In this document: one piece after another, positions 36,271 to 46,313 of the stretch
Position numbering within the stretch: the stretch's first letter is position 1
Layout of the letters: every line of letters begins with the position of its first letter
Origin: Limnohabitans sp. Rim8
GTDB lineage: Bacteria; Pseudomonadota; Gammaproteobacteria; Burkholderiales; Burkholderiaceae_C
Assembly: GCF_945901735.1 (NCBI RefSeq)
Contig: NZ_CAMDLM010000023.1
Location: 1 to 63,785 of the forward strand
Direction: 5' to 3'
Length of the DNA: 63,785 nucleotides
Notes under the pieces: model-generated
Database searches by the model: none
Seen by the model: only the letters and a program-made list of their open reading frames with translations
What the model was told of the DNA's origin: nothing
Translations under genes and position numbers: made by a program

Positions 36271-36822
36271 ATGACAGCTTCCCTGACTTTCCGTCTTTCC
36301 GTCCATGGCCTGGCAGCCCTCTTGCTGGGTGCGAGCCTAGCCGGTTGTGGCGGCCTGTCCGGCTCTGTGAGCCGGGACACCTTCAAACCCTTTGTGCCCG
36401 AGGTGGTGCAGGGCAACTTTGTCTCCAACGAGCAGCGCCAGGCCTTGCGCCCCGGCATGGCGCGCGCGCAGGTGCGCGACATCCTGGGCACGCCCTTGAT
36501 CGCCAGTTTGTTCCATGCCAACCGTTGGGACTACGCCTTCAGCATTCAGCGCCAGGGCGTGCCAGCGCAAAACTTCAGGCTCACGGTGTACTTCAAGGGC
36601 GATGTGCTCGAACAAGTCGACAGCGACGTGCTGCCCAGCGAGTCGGATTTTGCCGGGCGCCTGGTGCGTCCCCAGTCGGTGGGCAAACTGCCACCCCTGC
36701 AGGCCAGCGAAGAGGATTTAAAGAAATTTTCACCGGCCTCCAACCCAACTCGGACCGAGATGCCCACCGCGCCTGCAGCTTTGACACGCAGCTACCCGCC
36801 TTTGGAGCCGGCCATACGCTGA
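36271..36822 (+). CDS. bamE: Outer membrane assembly lipoprotein BamE (OmlA)
   Basis: A 183-aa BamE/SmpA/OmlA lipoprotein of the BAM complex that inserts beta-barrel proteins in the outer membrane. A signal with lipobox LAGC (Cys about 26) precedes the SmpA/OmlA domain VSNEQRQALRPGMARAQVRD and LFHANRWDYAFSI. The C-terminus is longer than E. coli BamE (113 aa), with a Pro/Thr-rich tail, as in other Burkholderiales. Divergent from fur, as is common in this group. Confidence 0.92.
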   Translation: MTASLTFRLSVHGLAALLLGASLAGCGGLSGSVSRDTFKPFVPEVVQGNFVSNEQRQALRPGMARAQVRDILGTPLIASLFHANRWDYAFSIQRQGVPAQNFRLTVYFKGDVLEQVDSDVLPSESDFAGRLVRPQSVGKLPPLQASEEDLKKFSPASNPTRTEMPTAPAALTRSYPPLEPAIR

Positions 36823-36907
36823 ACGCCCAGCGCTGGTTGTCCTTGAAGGGGGCCCAGCCGCAGAGCCCTTTTGGGACCGAGCTCATCATTTTTTGCCCAT
36901 TTAAGCC

Positions 36908-37723
36908 ATGACCTCAACGAACTTTTTGCCCATCACCGTCGCTGGCGCGTCCGGCCGCATGGGGCATATGCTGATCGAAGCCATTTTGGCCACCGACGAC
37001 TGCCGCCTTGCTGGTGCGCTGGACATCGCAGCCAGCCCAGCGCTTGGGCAAGACGCAGGCGCTGCGCTTGGCCGGGTCACAGGCACCGCAGTCACCGCCG
37101 ACCTGTATGCCGGCCTGCAAGGCGCATCTTGCCTGATTGATTTCACCCGCCCCGAGGGCACGCTGGCCCACCTCAAAGTCTGTCGTGAACTGGGCGTCAA
37201 GGCGGTGATTGGCACCACCGGCTTTACCGATGCACAAAAAGCTGAGATCGCCGAGATCGCCCAGGACATCGCCATCGTGATGGCCCCGAACATGAGTGTG
37301 GGTGTCAACGTCACCTTGAAATTGCTGCAAATGGCCGCGCAGGCCATGTCCACAGGCTACGACATCGAGATCATCGAAGCCCACCACCGCCACAAGGTGG
37401 ATGCGCCTTCGGGCACGGCCCTGAAGATGGGCGAAGTGATTGCCGAGGCCATCGGGCGCGACTTGAAAGCGTGCGCCGTCTACGAGCGTTATGGTCACAC
37501 CGGGGAGCGCGACCCCTCCACCATCGGATTTTCGACCATTCGCGGCGGCGACATTGTGGGCGAACACACCGTGTTGTTCGCGGGCATTGGCGAGCGCATC
37601 GAGGTCACGCACAAATCTTCCAGCCGCGCCACTTATGCGCAAGGCAGTTTGCGTGCCGTGCGCTTCCTGACCCGTCAGCCGCGTGGTCTGTTTGACATGT
37701 TCGACGTGCTCAAGCTGCGCTGA
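36908..37723 (+). CDS. dapB: 4-hydroxy-tetrahydrodipicolinate reductase
   Basis: A 271-aa DapB, the second dedicated step of lysine/diaminopimelate synthesis. The NAD(P)-binding [10 protein letters not shown] is at the N-terminus (residues 11-20), the catalytic His pair in [20 protein letters not shown] and substrate-binding [10 protein letters not shown] are conserved. 85 bp after bamE. Confidence 0.96.
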   Translation: MTSTNFLPITVAGASGRMGHMLIEAILATDDCRLAGALDIAASPALGQDAGAALGRVTGTAVTADLYAGLQGASCLIDFTRPEGTLAHLKVCRELGVKAVIGTTGFTDAQKAEIAEIAQDIAIVMAPNMSVGVNVTLKLLQMAAQAMSTGYDIEIIEAHHRHKVDAPSGTALKMGEVIAEAIGRDLKACAVYERYGHTGERDPSTIGFSTIRGGDIVGEHTVLFAGIGERIEVTHKSSSRATYAQGSLRAVRFLTRQPRGLFDMFDVLKLR

Positions 37724-37746
37724 TGCACCCTACCTGAAAGCTACCC

Positions 37747-38391
37747 ATGAGCCTGAACGACTTTTTGCTGCACAGCGATGTCGTCAGCCGCGTGCTGGCG
37801 CTCATGTTGCTGGCCTTGTCGGTGGGCAGTTGGGTGGTGATCGCCTGGAAATGGCGTTTGCTCGCGCGAGTCACGCAAGACGTACCGCGCAGCGTGGCCG
37901 CATTCTGGCAGGCCCCGGGTTTCGACGATGCCCGCCAGCGCGTGGCTCAGTTTGACCGCGAAGCCTGTGTGCTGCCCTTGCTCGACGCCACCTTGCTGCC
38001 CTTGGGCGGCACTTTGGCCTCAGCGGGTCAGCGCCACCACCAACTCACCCGCGTGCTGCGCGAGGCCATGCAATCGGTGCTGCGCCGCTTGCAATGGGGG
38101 CAGGTGCTGCTGGCCACGGCAGGTTCCATCTCACCTTTCATCGGTTTGTTGGGCACGGTGTGGGGCATCTTCAATGCCCTGAGTGGCATGGCCGAAGGTG
38201 GCCCTGTCCGCATGGAGCAGATTGCCGGGCCCGTAGGCGAAGCCCTGGTCATGACCGCTGCTGGTCTGGCGGTGGCGATTCCGGCGGTGCTGGGCTACAA
38301 CCTGTTGGGTCGGCGCATTGGCCAGATCGAGGCCGAGCTCGAAGGCTTTGCTCACGATGTGCGCGCTTTGCTCGTCGGCCCCCGAGACTGA
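37747..38391 (+). CDS. exbB: MotA/TolQ/ExbB proton channel family protein
   Basis: A 214-aa ExbB-like protein with three membrane helices (residues about 15-35, 110-135, 165-190). The proton-channel signature LATAGSISPFIGLLGTVWGI and GEALVMTAAGLAVAIPAVLG is conserved. With ExbD it powers a TonB-type energiser for outer-membrane import. exbD starts 7 bp later. The partner TonB-like protein may be the gene at 50871. The gene pair between dapB and leuS is the usual Burkholderiales arrangement. Confidence 0.9.
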   Translation: MSLNDFLLHSDVVSRVLALMLLALSVGSWVVIAWKWRLLARVTQDVPRSVAAFWQAPGFDDARQRVAQFDREACVLPLLDATLLPLGGTLASAGQRHHQLTRVLREAMQSVLRRLQWGQVLLATAGSISPFIGLLGTVWGIFNALSGMAEGGPVRMEQIAGPVGEALVMTAAGLAVAIPAVLGYNLLGRRIGQIEAELEGFAHDVRALLVGPRD

Positions 38392-38397
38392 GCGGCC

Positions 38398-38817
38398 ATG
38401 GCTTTTGGTCGCCTGTCCAGCCGCCCCGTCGATGCGCCGATGAGTGACATCAACGTCACGCCCCTGGTGGACGTGATGCTGGTGCTGCTGGTTATCTTCA
38501 TCCTGACCGCACCTTTGATGACCAGCGCCATCCGCCTGGACCTGCCCCAAAGCGAAGGCGGTGAACCGGGGGCTGCGCCTCAGGCTGTGGTCCTGGTGGT
38601 CGATGCGCAAGGCCGCTGGTTCCTGAACGACCAGCCGATCGCCGAAAACGCCTTGCGCGAACAACTGGCCAAAACTGCCCGCCGCAACCCACTGACTGAG
38701 CTGGAGCTGCGTGCCGATGCGTCAGTGCCTTACGGCCGGGTGGTCGAGGCCATGGGTCTGGCCCAAAAAGCCGGTTTGAGCCGGATCGGCTTTGTCGCCG
38801 AGGTGGTTTCACCCTGA
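38398..38817 (+). CDS. exbD: ExbD/TolR family protein
   Basis: A 139-aa ExbD-like protein: one N-terminal membrane helix (VTPLVDVMLVLLVIFILTAP) with the proton-path Asp (LVDVMLV), then a periplasmic domain. It forms the energiser with ExbB. The start at ATG 38398 is 6 bp after the exbB stop. leuS follows 80 bp later. Confidence 0.9.
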   Translation: MAFGRLSSRPVDAPMSDINVTPLVDVMLVLLVIFILTAPLMTSAIRLDLPQSEGGEPGAAPQAVVLVVDAQGRWFLNDQPIAENALREQLAKTARRNPLTELELRADASVPYGRVVEAMGLAQKAGLSRIGFVAEVVSP

Positions 38818-38883
38818 ACCCAAGCTGGCGCATATGGCAGTGGCCTTGCTGCGCCCGCACCCGGCGATGACCCGCCCAGCCCC

Positions 38884-38889
38884 TACAAT
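38884..38889 (+). promoter_or_regulatory. -10 box (TACAAT) next to the leuS start
   Basis: TACAAT ends 8 nt before ATG 38898, so the predicted transcript would begin at most about 2 nt before the start codon. There is no Shine-Dalgarno. The -35 is not clear. Confidence 0.45.
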
Positions 38890-38897
38890 TTAGCCCT

Positions 38898-41696
38898 ATG
38901 CAAGACAAGTACAACCACCTCGAAGTCGAACCCGCTGCGCAATCCCGTTGGAACACCCGCGATGCCTACCGCGTCACCGAAGACGCCAGCAAAAAGAAGT
39001 TCTACGCCTGCTCCATGCTGCCTTACCCCAGCGGCAAGCTGCACATGGGCCATGTGCGCAACTACACCATCAACGACATGCTCACGCGCAGCCTGCGCAT
39101 GAAGGGCTTCAACGTCTTGATGCCCATGGGCTGGGACGCTTTTGGCCTGCCCGCCGAGAATGCGGCGCTGAAAAACGGCGTGCCCCCGGCCAAGTGGACA
39201 TACGAGAACATCGCGTACATGAAAAAGCAGATGCAGGCGATGGGCCTGGCGATCGATTGGTCGCGCGAAGTCGCCACCTGCGACCCGACGTATTACAAGT
39301 GGAACCAGTGGCTGTTTTTGAAGATGCTGGAAAAAGGCATTGCTTACCGCAAGACCCAGGTCGTGAACTGGGACCCGGTGGACCAGACCGTGCTGGCCAA
39401 TGAGCAGGTGATCGACGGCAAAGGCTGGCGCACGGGCGCTCCGGTCGAAAAGCGCGAAATTCCGGGCTATTACCTGAACATCACCCACTACGCACAAGAG
39501 CTGCTGGACCATGTCCAAATCGGGAACGAGAAGGCCACGCTCAACGGCTGGCCCGATAAAGTGCGCCTGATGCAGGAAAACTGGATTGGCAAGAGCGAAG
39601 GCGTGCGTTTCGCGTTCCCGCACGACATCCGCGATGCCTCGGGCGGCTTGATTGGCGACGGCAAGATGTACGTCTTCACCACCCGCGCCGACACCATCAT
39701 GGGCGTGACGTTTTGCGCGGTGGCGGCCGAGCATCCTCTGAGCACGCATGCCGCTGAGAGCCATCCCGTTTTGGCGGCATTTTTGGAAGAGTGCAAGAGC
39801 GGGGGCACGACCGAGGCCGAGCTGGCCACACAAGAAAAGAAGGGCATGGCCACGGGCCTGTTCGTCACGCACCCGATCACGGGCGCGCAGGTCGAAATTT
39901 GGGTCGGCAACTACGTGCTCATGAGCTACGGCGATGGTGCGGTGATGGGCGTGCCCGCGCACGACGAACGCGACTTCGCCTTTGCTTTGAAGTACGCCTT
40001 GCCGATCAAGCAGGTGGTGGCTCAGCGTGGGGCGGCCTTGTCGTCGCCTGCGTCGGGTGCGACAGACGCTATCTCATCGTTGCCCAACGCAGGCAGCGCC
40101 AAGACCGCTTTTGATGATTCCACCTGGTCTGAGTGGTATGCGACCAAGGATGGCGTTTGCGTCAACTCCGGTGAACTCGATGGACTGACCCAAAAAGTCG
40201 CTGCCTCCAAAGTGGCCGAATTGTTGGCCGCCAAAGGCTTGGGCGAGAAGAAAACCACCTGGCGTCTGCGCGACTGGGGCGTGAGCCGCCAGCGCTACTG
40301 GGGCACGCCGATCCCGATGATCCATTGTGACGAGCATGGCGCTGTGCCCGTGCCCGAAAAAGACCTGCCCGTGGTGTTGCCACAAGACTGCATCCCCGAC
40401 GGCTCGGGCAACCCGCTGCACAAGCACGAAGGCTTTCACGCTGGGGTCACTTGCCCGGTGTGCGGCAAAGCGGCCCGCCGCGAGACCGACACCATGGACA
40501 CCTTTGTGGATTCGTCCTGGTACTTCATGCGCTATTGCGACCCGACCAAGGTCGATGGCATGGTGGGCGAGGGCGCGGATTATTGGATGCGTGACCAACA
40601 CCTGGCCGCGGGCGGCAGCGGCATGGACCAATACATCGGCGGCATCGAACACGCCATCTTGCACCTGCTGTACGCACGTTTTTGGACCAAGGTCATGCGC
40701 GATCTTGGCTTGGTGAAGGTGGACGAGCCTTTCAGCAAGCTGCTCACGCAGGGCATGGTGCTCAACCACATTTATTCGCGCCGCACCGCCAAGGGCGGCA
40801 AGGACTACTTCTGGCCGCACGATGTGGAGCATGTTCTGGACGAGACCGGCAAAGTCATCGGTGCCAAGCTCAAGAACGAAGCCGACAGCGGCGATGGCTG
40901 CCTGCCTGTGGGCACCGCCATCGACTACGAGGGCGTGGGCACCATGTCCAAGTCGAAAAACAACGGCGTGGACCCGCAAGACCTGATTGAAAAATACGGT
41001 GCCGACACCGCGCGCCTGTACACCATGTTCACCGCGCCGCCTGAGGTGACGCTGGAGTGGAACGACTCGGCCGTGGAAGGCAGCTACCGCTTTTTGCGCC
41101 GTGTCTGGAACTTCGCCTTCAAGCACCACGAACTGCTGCGCTCGGCCACAGGCCAAGACCTGAGCCAGGCTACCTTGGGTGATGCGGCCAAGGCCCTTCG
41201 CCGCGAGATGCACCTGGTGCTCAAGCAGGTGGGTTACGACTACGAGCGCATGCAGTACAACACCGTGGTGTCCGGTTGCATGAAGTTGCTCAACGCGCTG
41301 GAAGACTTCAAGCCCGATGGCAGTGGACCTTTCAAAGAGAGCGATACCGCCGCCCTTTGCGAAGGCGTGTCGATTTTGATGCGCATGCTCTACCCCGCCT
41401 GCCCGCACATCACAGACGAAATTTGGCAACAACTGGGCTACGTCAAGGCCGTGGGTGAGTTGCTGGACGCGCCCTGGCCCACCGTGGACGAGTCGGCACT
41501 GGAGCGCGACCAGATTGAGCTGATGCTGCAGATCAACGGCAAGCTGCGCGGGTCCATCTGGGTGCTTGCCAGCGCTGACAAGGCCCAGATCGAAGCTGCC
41601 GCACTGGCCCATGAAGCTGTCGTCAAGCAGGCGGCGGGTGCCGCGCCCAAGAAGCTCATCGTGGTGCCTGGCCGTTTGGTCAACATCGTGTTGTGA
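38898..41696 (+). CDS. leuS: Leucyl-tRNA synthetase
   Basis: A 932-aa class I leucyl-tRNA synthetase. The HIGH motif is HMGH in [15 protein letters not shown], and the KMSKS motif is TMSKS in [17 protein letters not shown]. The CP1 editing domain includes [20 protein letters not shown] and [20 protein letters not shown]. It is about 70 residues longer than the E. coli enzyme; an Ala/Ser-rich insertion ([20 protein letters not shown], near residues 377-396) in the editing region accounts for part. Its promoter suggests leaderless mRNA. Confidence 0.97.
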   Translation: MQDKYNHLEVEPAAQSRWNTRDAYRVTEDASKKKFYACSMLPYPSGKLHMGHVRNYTINDMLTRSLRMKGFNVLMPMGWDAFGLPAENAALKNGVPPAKWTYENIAYMKKQMQAMGLAIDWSREVATCDPTYYKWNQWLFLKMLEKGIAYRKTQVVNWDPVDQTVLANEQVIDGKGWRTGAPVEKREIPGYYLNITHYAQELLDHVQIGNEKATLNGWPDKVRLMQENWIGKSEGVRFAFPHDIRDASGGLIGDGKMYVFTTRADTIMGVTFCAVAAEHPLSTHAAESHPVLAAFLEECKSGGTTEAELATQEKKGMATGLFVTHPITGAQVEIWVGNYVLMSYGDGAVMGVPAHDERDFAFALKYALPIKQVVAQRGAALSSPASGATDAISSLPNAGSAKTAFDDSTWSEWYATKDGVCVNSGELDGLTQKVAASKVAELLAAKGLGEKKTTWRLRDWGVSRQRYWGTPIPMIHCDEHGAVPVPEKDLPVVLPQDCIPDGSGNPLHKHEGFHAGVTCPVCGKAARRETDTMDTFVDSSWYFMRYCDPTKVDGMVGEGADYWMRDQHLAAGGSGMDQYIGGIEHAILHLLYARFWTKVMRDLGLVKVDEPFSKLLTQGMVLNHIYSRRTAKGGKDYFWPHDVEHVLDETGKVIGAKLKNEADSGDGCLPVGTAIDYEGVGTMSKSKNNGVDPQDLIEKYGADTARLYTMFTAPPEVTLEWNDSAVEGSYRFLRRVWNFAFKHHELLRSATGQDLSQATLGDAAKALRREMHLVLKQVGYDYERMQYNTVVSGCMKLLNALEDFKPDGSGPFKESDTAALCEGVSILMRMLYPACPHITDEIWQQLGYVKAVGELLDAPWPTVDESALERDQIELMLQINGKLRGSIWVLASADKAQIEAAALAHEAVVKQAAGAAPKKLIVVPGRLVNIVL

Positions 41697-41738
41697 TTTC
41701 ACGGTCTGATGCCCGCACACCCCGATGATCGCCCTGTG

Positions 41739-42275
41739 ATGAACACTTCACGCCGCCGCTTTGGCTTGTTGCTCGGTGCCGGGCCTTTGCTGGCCGGCTT
41801 GTCGGCCTGCGGCTTTCAGCTGCGCAGCGCGGGCGATTACCCGTTCAAAACCCTGTACGCCAATTTCTCGACCACCTCGCCCCTGGGCGTGGAGCTGCGC
41901 CGCAATTTGCTGGGCACAGGCCGCATCACACTGCTGAGCGAGCCCAAGCAATTGGCCACAGCCGATGCGGTTCTCGACATCTTGAGCGAAAACAGGGAGC
42001 AGGCGGTGGTGGGCGTGAACGCCTCGGGCCAAGTGCGAGAGCTCCAACTGCGCTTGCGGGTGCGGTTTCGTCTGCGCACTCCTCAAGGCCTGAACTTGAT
42101 CGAGCCCGTCGGGCTGGCGCAGCAACGCGACCTGAGCTTCACCGAAACCGCAGCGTTGTCCAAAGAAATCGAGCAAGCCACGATGTACCGCGACATGCAG
42201 ACCGACATCGTGCAGCAGATCATGCGGCGGTTGTCGGCGGTCAAGCCCCGGGCCTTGCCCTCGGCCAAACCCTGA
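41739..42275 (+). CDS. lptE: LPS-assembly lipoprotein LptE
   Basis: A 178-aa LptE (RlpB) lipoprotein, plug of the outer-membrane LptD channel for lipopolysaccharide export. An RRRFGLLLGAGPLLAGLSAC signal (lipobox LSAC) precedes GFQLRSAGDYPFKTLY, the family signature. The twin Arg-Arg and small hydrophobic stretch could also suit Tat export. The start is uncertain: ATG 41709 gives ten more residues (MPAHPDDRPV); I favour 41739 because it fits a normal signal peptide. holA follows at 8 nt, as is usual. Confidence 0.88.
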   Translation: MNTSRRRFGLLLGAGPLLAGLSACGFQLRSAGDYPFKTLYANFSTTSPLGVELRRNLLGTGRITLLSEPKQLATADAVLDILSENREQAVVGVNASGQVRELQLRLRVRFRLRTPQGLNLIEPVGLAQQRDLSFTETAALSKEIEQATMYRDMQTDIVQQIMRRLSAVKPRALPSAKP

Positions 42276-42283
42276 GTCGCAAG

Positions 42284-43336
42284 ATGCAACTGGCCTTGCC
42301 CCAGCTCGGTGCGCACCTGCAAAAAGGCTTGCGCAGCCTGTACGTCTTGCACGGCGACGAACCCCTGATGCAGCAAGAGGCGGCCGATGCCATCCGCGCC
42401 AGCGCCCGTGCGCAGGGCTACACCGAGCGCAGTGTGCACACCGTGTCTGGGGCCCATTTCGATTGGAGCGAGGTGCTGGCCGCAGGCGGCTCGCTCAGCC
42501 TGTTTGCCGACAAACAAATGGTCGAATTGCGTATTCCCTCAGGTAAGCCGGGAAAAGAAGGCAGCACCGCCATTCAGCAATTGGTGGCTTCGGCTCAAGG
42601 CAACGACAGCACCTTGACCTTGGTCTTGCTGCCGCGCCTGGATGCGGCCACCCGCAAAGGGGCCTGGTTTGGTGCGCTCGAGAACGGTGGCGTGTCCATC
42701 CAGATCGATCCCGTCGAGCGCAACGCTTTGCCACCCTGGATCGCCCAACGCCTGCAACTGCAGGGCCAAAGCGTGGCTGCAGGAGAAGAGGGCCAGCGTA
42801 CGCTGCAATTTTTTGCCGACCGGGTGGAGGGCAATTTGCTGGCCGCACACCAGGAAATCCAGAAGCTGGGCCTGCTCTACCCCGCGGGCGAACTCAGCCA
42901 GGCGCAGGTCGAGTCGGCCGTGGTCAACGTGGCCCGCTACGACGTGTTCAAGTTGTCCGAATCGGTCTTGTCGGGCCAGGTCGCCCGGGTGCAGCGCATG
43001 CTCGACGGCCTGCAGGCCGAGGGCGAAGCGGCGGTGCTGGTGCACTACACCCTTGCGGAAGACATCCGTGCCTTGAAGCGCGTGAAAGACGCCATGGCCG
43101 CTGGCAAACCCCTGCCCATGGCGCTGCGCGAACAGCGCGTCTGGGGCCCGCGTGAACGCTTGTTCGAGCGCGTGCTGCCGCGCATGAGCGAAGCCCGCTT
43201 GAACGGCCTGCTGCAAGCGGCTCATCATGTGGACGGCATCGTCAAAGGGCTCAAAGTGCCCGACTGGCCCACCGACCCCTGGCAGGCGCTGCAGCGCCTT
43301 GCCGTTCGCTTTTCGCGCTTTTGCATCGTGCGCTAG
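42284..43336 (+). CDS. holA: DNA polymerase III delta subunit
   Basis: A 350-aa HolA, the clamp-loader delta subunit. LYVLHGDEPLMQQEAADAIR is the family start (residues 17-36); KLSESVLSGQVARVQRMLDG and the C-terminal helical collar follow. It opens the beta clamp with the gamma/tau complex. lptE-holA-proA order is typical of this group. It begins 8 nt after lptE. Confidence 0.93.
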   Translation: MQLALPQLGAHLQKGLRSLYVLHGDEPLMQQEAADAIRASARAQGYTERSVHTVSGAHFDWSEVLAAGGSLSLFADKQMVELRIPSGKPGKEGSTAIQQLVASAQGNDSTLTLVLLPRLDAATRKGAWFGALENGGVSIQIDPVERNALPPWIAQRLQLQGQSVAAGEEGQRTLQFFADRVEGNLLAAHQEIQKLGLLYPAGELSQAQVESAVVNVARYDVFKLSESVLSGQVARVQRMLDGLQAEGEAAVLVHYTLAEDIRALKRVKDAMAAGKPLPMALREQRVWGPRERLFERVLPRMSEARLNGLLQAAHHVDGIVKGLKVPDWPTDPWQALQRLAVRFSRFCIVR

Positions 43337-43415
43337 GGTCGCCAGCGGCCCATAACCCGCCAGGTGCATGGCAGGGTGGGGCCAAAGTGTCTTTGGCTTC
43401 TGCGAAAATGAACCC

Positions 43416-44696
43416 ATGACCGAATTGAACACCGCTGAACACATGCATGCCTTGGGCCAGCAGGCCAAAAAAGCGTCTGCACTGATGGCCAAGGCCTCTG
43501 CTGCCACCAAAAACAGGGCTTTGCGTCGCCTGGCCGCCTTGCTGCGCGAGAACACCGATGCCTTGCAGCTGGACAACGCCAAAGACCTGGAGCGCGCCCG
43601 CGCCGCCGGACTGGCCGAGCCGATGGTGGACCGCTTGAAATTGACCCCCCAAGTGCTGGAAACTTGCGCCCAAGGCTGCGAGCAATTGGCTGCCATGCCC
43701 GATGTGATTGGCGAAATTCTGGGCATGAAACAAGTGCCCAGCGGCATCCGCGTGGGCCAAATGCGCGTGCCCATTGGCGTGTTCGGCATGATTTTCGAAA
43801 GCCGCCCGAACGTGACCATCGAAGCGGCCAGCCTGTCGATCAAGAGTGGGAATGCCTGCATCTTGCGCGGCGGCTCCGAGGCCATCGAGTCGAACAAGGC
43901 CCTGGCGCTGCTGGTGCAGCAAGCCCTGACCGAGAGCGGTTTGCCAGTGGACGCCGTGCAACTGGTGCAAACCACCGACCGCGCCGCCGTGGGCCAGCTC
44001 ATCACCATGCCGCAGTTTGTGGACTTGGTCATCCCGCGGGGTGGCAAGGGTTTGATTGAGCGCATCAGCGCTGAGGCCAAAGTGCCCGTCATCAAGCACT
44101 TGGATGGCAATTGCCACACCTATGTGGACGCACCGTGCGACATCGACATGGCTGTGAACGTGGCCGACAATGCCAAAACCCAAAAGTACAGCCCCTGCAA
44201 CGCGAGCGAAAGCTTGTTGGTGGCACGGGGTGTGGCCGCTGAATTTCTGCCCAAAATCGGTGCAATATACGCCGCCAAAGGCGTGGAGATGCGCTGCTGC
44301 CCCAAGGCCAAGGCCATCTTGAGCCAGGTCGCCAAAGCCAAGCTCCAAGACGCCACCGAGCAAGACTGGTTCGAGGAGTACCTGGCCCCCATCATCAGCA
44401 TCAAGGTGGTCGAAGGCCTGGACGAGGCGATTGCCCACATCAACCACTACAGCAGCCACCACACCGATGCCATCCTGACGCGCGACCACATGCACGCCCA
44501 GCGCTTTTTGCGCGAGGTGGATTCGGCCAGCGTCATGGTCAACACCAGCACCCGCTTTGCGGACGGCTTTGAATACGGGCTGGGTGCCGAGATCGGCATC
44601 AGCACCGACAAGTTCCACGCTCGCGGCCCCGTGGGCATCGAAGGCCTGACCTCACTCAAATACGTGGTGCTGGGTGAGGGCGAGGTGCGCGCTTGA
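43416..44696 (+). CDS. proA: Gamma-glutamyl phosphate reductase
   Basis: A 426-aa ProA, second enzyme of proline biosynthesis (NADPH reduction of glutamyl-5-phosphate). The catalytic Cys is in [32 protein letters not shown] and the C-terminal [20 protein letters not shown] are conserved. ATG 43416 is chosen; the frame extends to 43368 but lacks family similarity there. proB is not in the window. Confidence 0.96.
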   Translation: MTELNTAEHMHALGQQAKKASALMAKASAATKNRALRRLAALLRENTDALQLDNAKDLERARAAGLAEPMVDRLKLTPQVLETCAQGCEQLAAMPDVIGEILGMKQVPSGIRVGQMRVPIGVFGMIFESRPNVTIEAASLSIKSGNACILRGGSEAIESNKALALLVQQALTESGLPVDAVQLVQTTDRAAVGQLITMPQFVDLVIPRGGKGLIERISAEAKVPVIKHLDGNCHTYVDAPCDIDMAVNVADNAKTQKYSPCNASESLLVARGVAAEFLPKIGAIYAAKGVEMRCCPKAKAILSQVAKAKLQDATEQDWFEEYLAPIISIKVVEGLDEAIAHINHYSSHHTDAILTRDHMHAQRFLREVDSASVMVNTSTRFADGFEYGLGAEIGISTDKFHARGPVGIEGLTSLKYVVLGEGEVRA

Positions 44697-44822
44697 GCGC
44701 CGCAATATTTGTGCACAGGTCTTGGCCTGGCAGCACAGTGTCCGTGATGCGCTTGCAATGGCGCTGAACGGCCCCATATGATTTTCCTGTTTTGACCTGA
44801 TTTTTCCCGACAAAGGATGCCC

Positions 44823-46118
44823 ATGGTTCCCCATCTCGTCACCGCCCTGACCGGCCCCATCAATGAGCTGGAGCAACGCATTCTGGACTCCATGCCTGCG
44901 ATTGAACGCTGGTTCCGTCTGGAGTGGATGGAGCACACCCCGCCGTTCTACACCTCGGTGGACATCCGCAACGCCGGCTTCAAGCTGGCCCCGGTGGACA
45001 CCAACCTCTACCCCGGCGGCTGGAACAACCTGACGCCTGAAATGCTGCCTTTGGCCGTGCAGGCGGCGCAAGCGGCCATCGAAAAGATCTGTCCCGAGGC
45101 CAAAAACCTGCTGATCATTCCCGAGAACCACACGCGCAACACCTTCTATTTGGCCAACGTGGTTCAGCTGCAGCGCATCTTCCACATGGCGGGCCTGAAC
45201 GTGCGCCTGGGTTCGATCAGCCCTGAAATCAAGGAAACCACGGTCATTGAATTGCCCAATGGTGAAAGTGTGACGCTGGAGCCGGTGGTGCGCACTCAGC
45301 ACCGCTTGGGCCTGAAAGACTTTGACCCTTGCACCATCTTGCTCAACAACGACCTGTCGGCCGGTGCGCCGGGCATTCTGGAAGAGTTGCACGAGCAATT
45401 TTTGTTGCCGCCCCTGCACGCAGGCTGGAGCGTGCGCCGCAAGACCAAGCATTTTCAAAGCTACGAGGAAGTGGCCAAGCGCTTCGGCAAGCTGCTGGGC
45501 ATCGACCCTTGGCTCATCAACCCGATGTTCAGCCAATGTGGCGACGTCAATTTTGCCGAAGGCACAGGCATGGATTGCCTGCGCAGCAATGTGGATGCAT
45601 TGCTGACCAAGATCAAGCGCAAATACAAGGAATACGGCATCAACGAAAAGCCGTTTGTGGTGGTCAAAGCCGACAACGGCACCTATGGCATGGGCATCAT
45701 GACGGTGCGCGATGTGGCGGACTTGGACGTCCTGAACCGCAAAACCCGCAACAAGATGAACGTCATCAAGGACGGTCAGACGGTGAACGACGTGATCATC
45801 CAGGAAGGCGTGCTCACCAACGAGCGCATCAACGATGCCGTGGCCGAGCCGGTGGTCTACATGATGGACCGCTATGTGGTGGGCGGTTTTTACCGGGTGC
45901 ATGCCGAGCGCGGCGTGGACGAGAACCTGAACGCCCCGGGTGCCAGCTTTGTGCCCTTGGCTTTTGCCGACACGCCGCACCTGCCCCAGCCGGGTGTCAA
46001 ACCCGGTGCCAGCGTGCCCAACCGCTTTTACATGTACGGCGTGATTGGCCGCCTGGCCATGTTGGCGGCCAGCTACGAGCTCGAAGCCACCGACCCCGAG
46101 GCCGAGGTGTACGACTGA
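44823..46118 (+). CDS. gshA: Glutamate-cysteine ligase (proteobacterial type)
   Basis: A 431-aa GshA of the single-domain proteobacterial family, first step of glutathione synthesis. IRNAGFKLAPVDTNLYPGGW, LLIIPENHTRNTFYLANVVQ and GNGTYGMGIMTV-type ATP-binding loops (VVKADNGTYGMGIMTVRD) are present. AAGGA (44813-44817) precedes ATG 44823; ATG 44817 is too close to that site. gshB is not within the window. kup follows after a 195-bp leader. Confidence 0.92.
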   Translation: MVPHLVTALTGPINELEQRILDSMPAIERWFRLEWMEHTPPFYTSVDIRNAGFKLAPVDTNLYPGGWNNLTPEMLPLAVQAAQAAIEKICPEAKNLLIIPENHTRNTFYLANVVQLQRIFHMAGLNVRLGSISPEIKETTVIELPNGESVTLEPVVRTQHRLGLKDFDPCTILLNNDLSAGAPGILEELHEQFLLPPLHAGWSVRRKTKHFQSYEEVAKRFGKLLGIDPWLINPMFSQCGDVNFAEGTGMDCLRSNVDALLTKIKRKYKEYGINEKPFVVVKADNGTYGMGIMTVRDVADLDVLNRKTRNKMNVIKDGQTVNDVIIQEGVLTNERINDAVAEPVVYMMDRYVVGGFYRVHAERGVDENLNAPGASFVPLAFADTPHLPQPGVKPGASVPNRFYMYGVIGRLAMLAASYELEATDPEAEVYD

Positions 46119-46194
46119 AAGAGACTGTTTTTGGCGTTTGGGTGGCCTGAAATCTGCAATTGGGGTGATTTGAGGCCTTGCCTGTTTTTCGAAG

Positions 46195-46313
46195 TTGTCA
46201 AAAGTTGTTGCGCTGCAACATATTTGCCGATGGGGCCATGACAGACCGCCTGAAGTGGGCGCAAAATAGGGCGCATCTCAGTCACCAAGCCTGACTTCAG
46301 TCAGGCTTTTTTT
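46195..46313 (+). promoter_or_regulatory. Candidate promoter, operator and attenuator for kup
   Basis: TTGTCA (46195-46200) and CATATT (46219-46224) are spaced like a sigma-70 promoter (18 bp). The dyad TGTTGC-GCT-GCAACA (46206-46220) lies between them, a natural operator. CTGAAGT (46250-46256) is complementary to ACTTCAG (46294-46300), the top of a terminator stem. The pair is an antiterminator candidate. This resembles transcription attenuation ahead of kup. Confidence 0.45.
46287..46313 (+). terminator. Perfect intrinsic terminator abutting the kup start codon
   Basis: AAGCCTGAC (46287-46295), loop TTCA, GTCAGGCTT (46300-46308), then T to 46313: a 9-bp perfect stem with a seven-T tail (46307-46313). 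The next bases are the kup GTG (46314). It is 168 nt after gshA, so it could end gshA transcription, but its position leaves no room for a Shine-Dalgarno at kup. Confidence 0.9.
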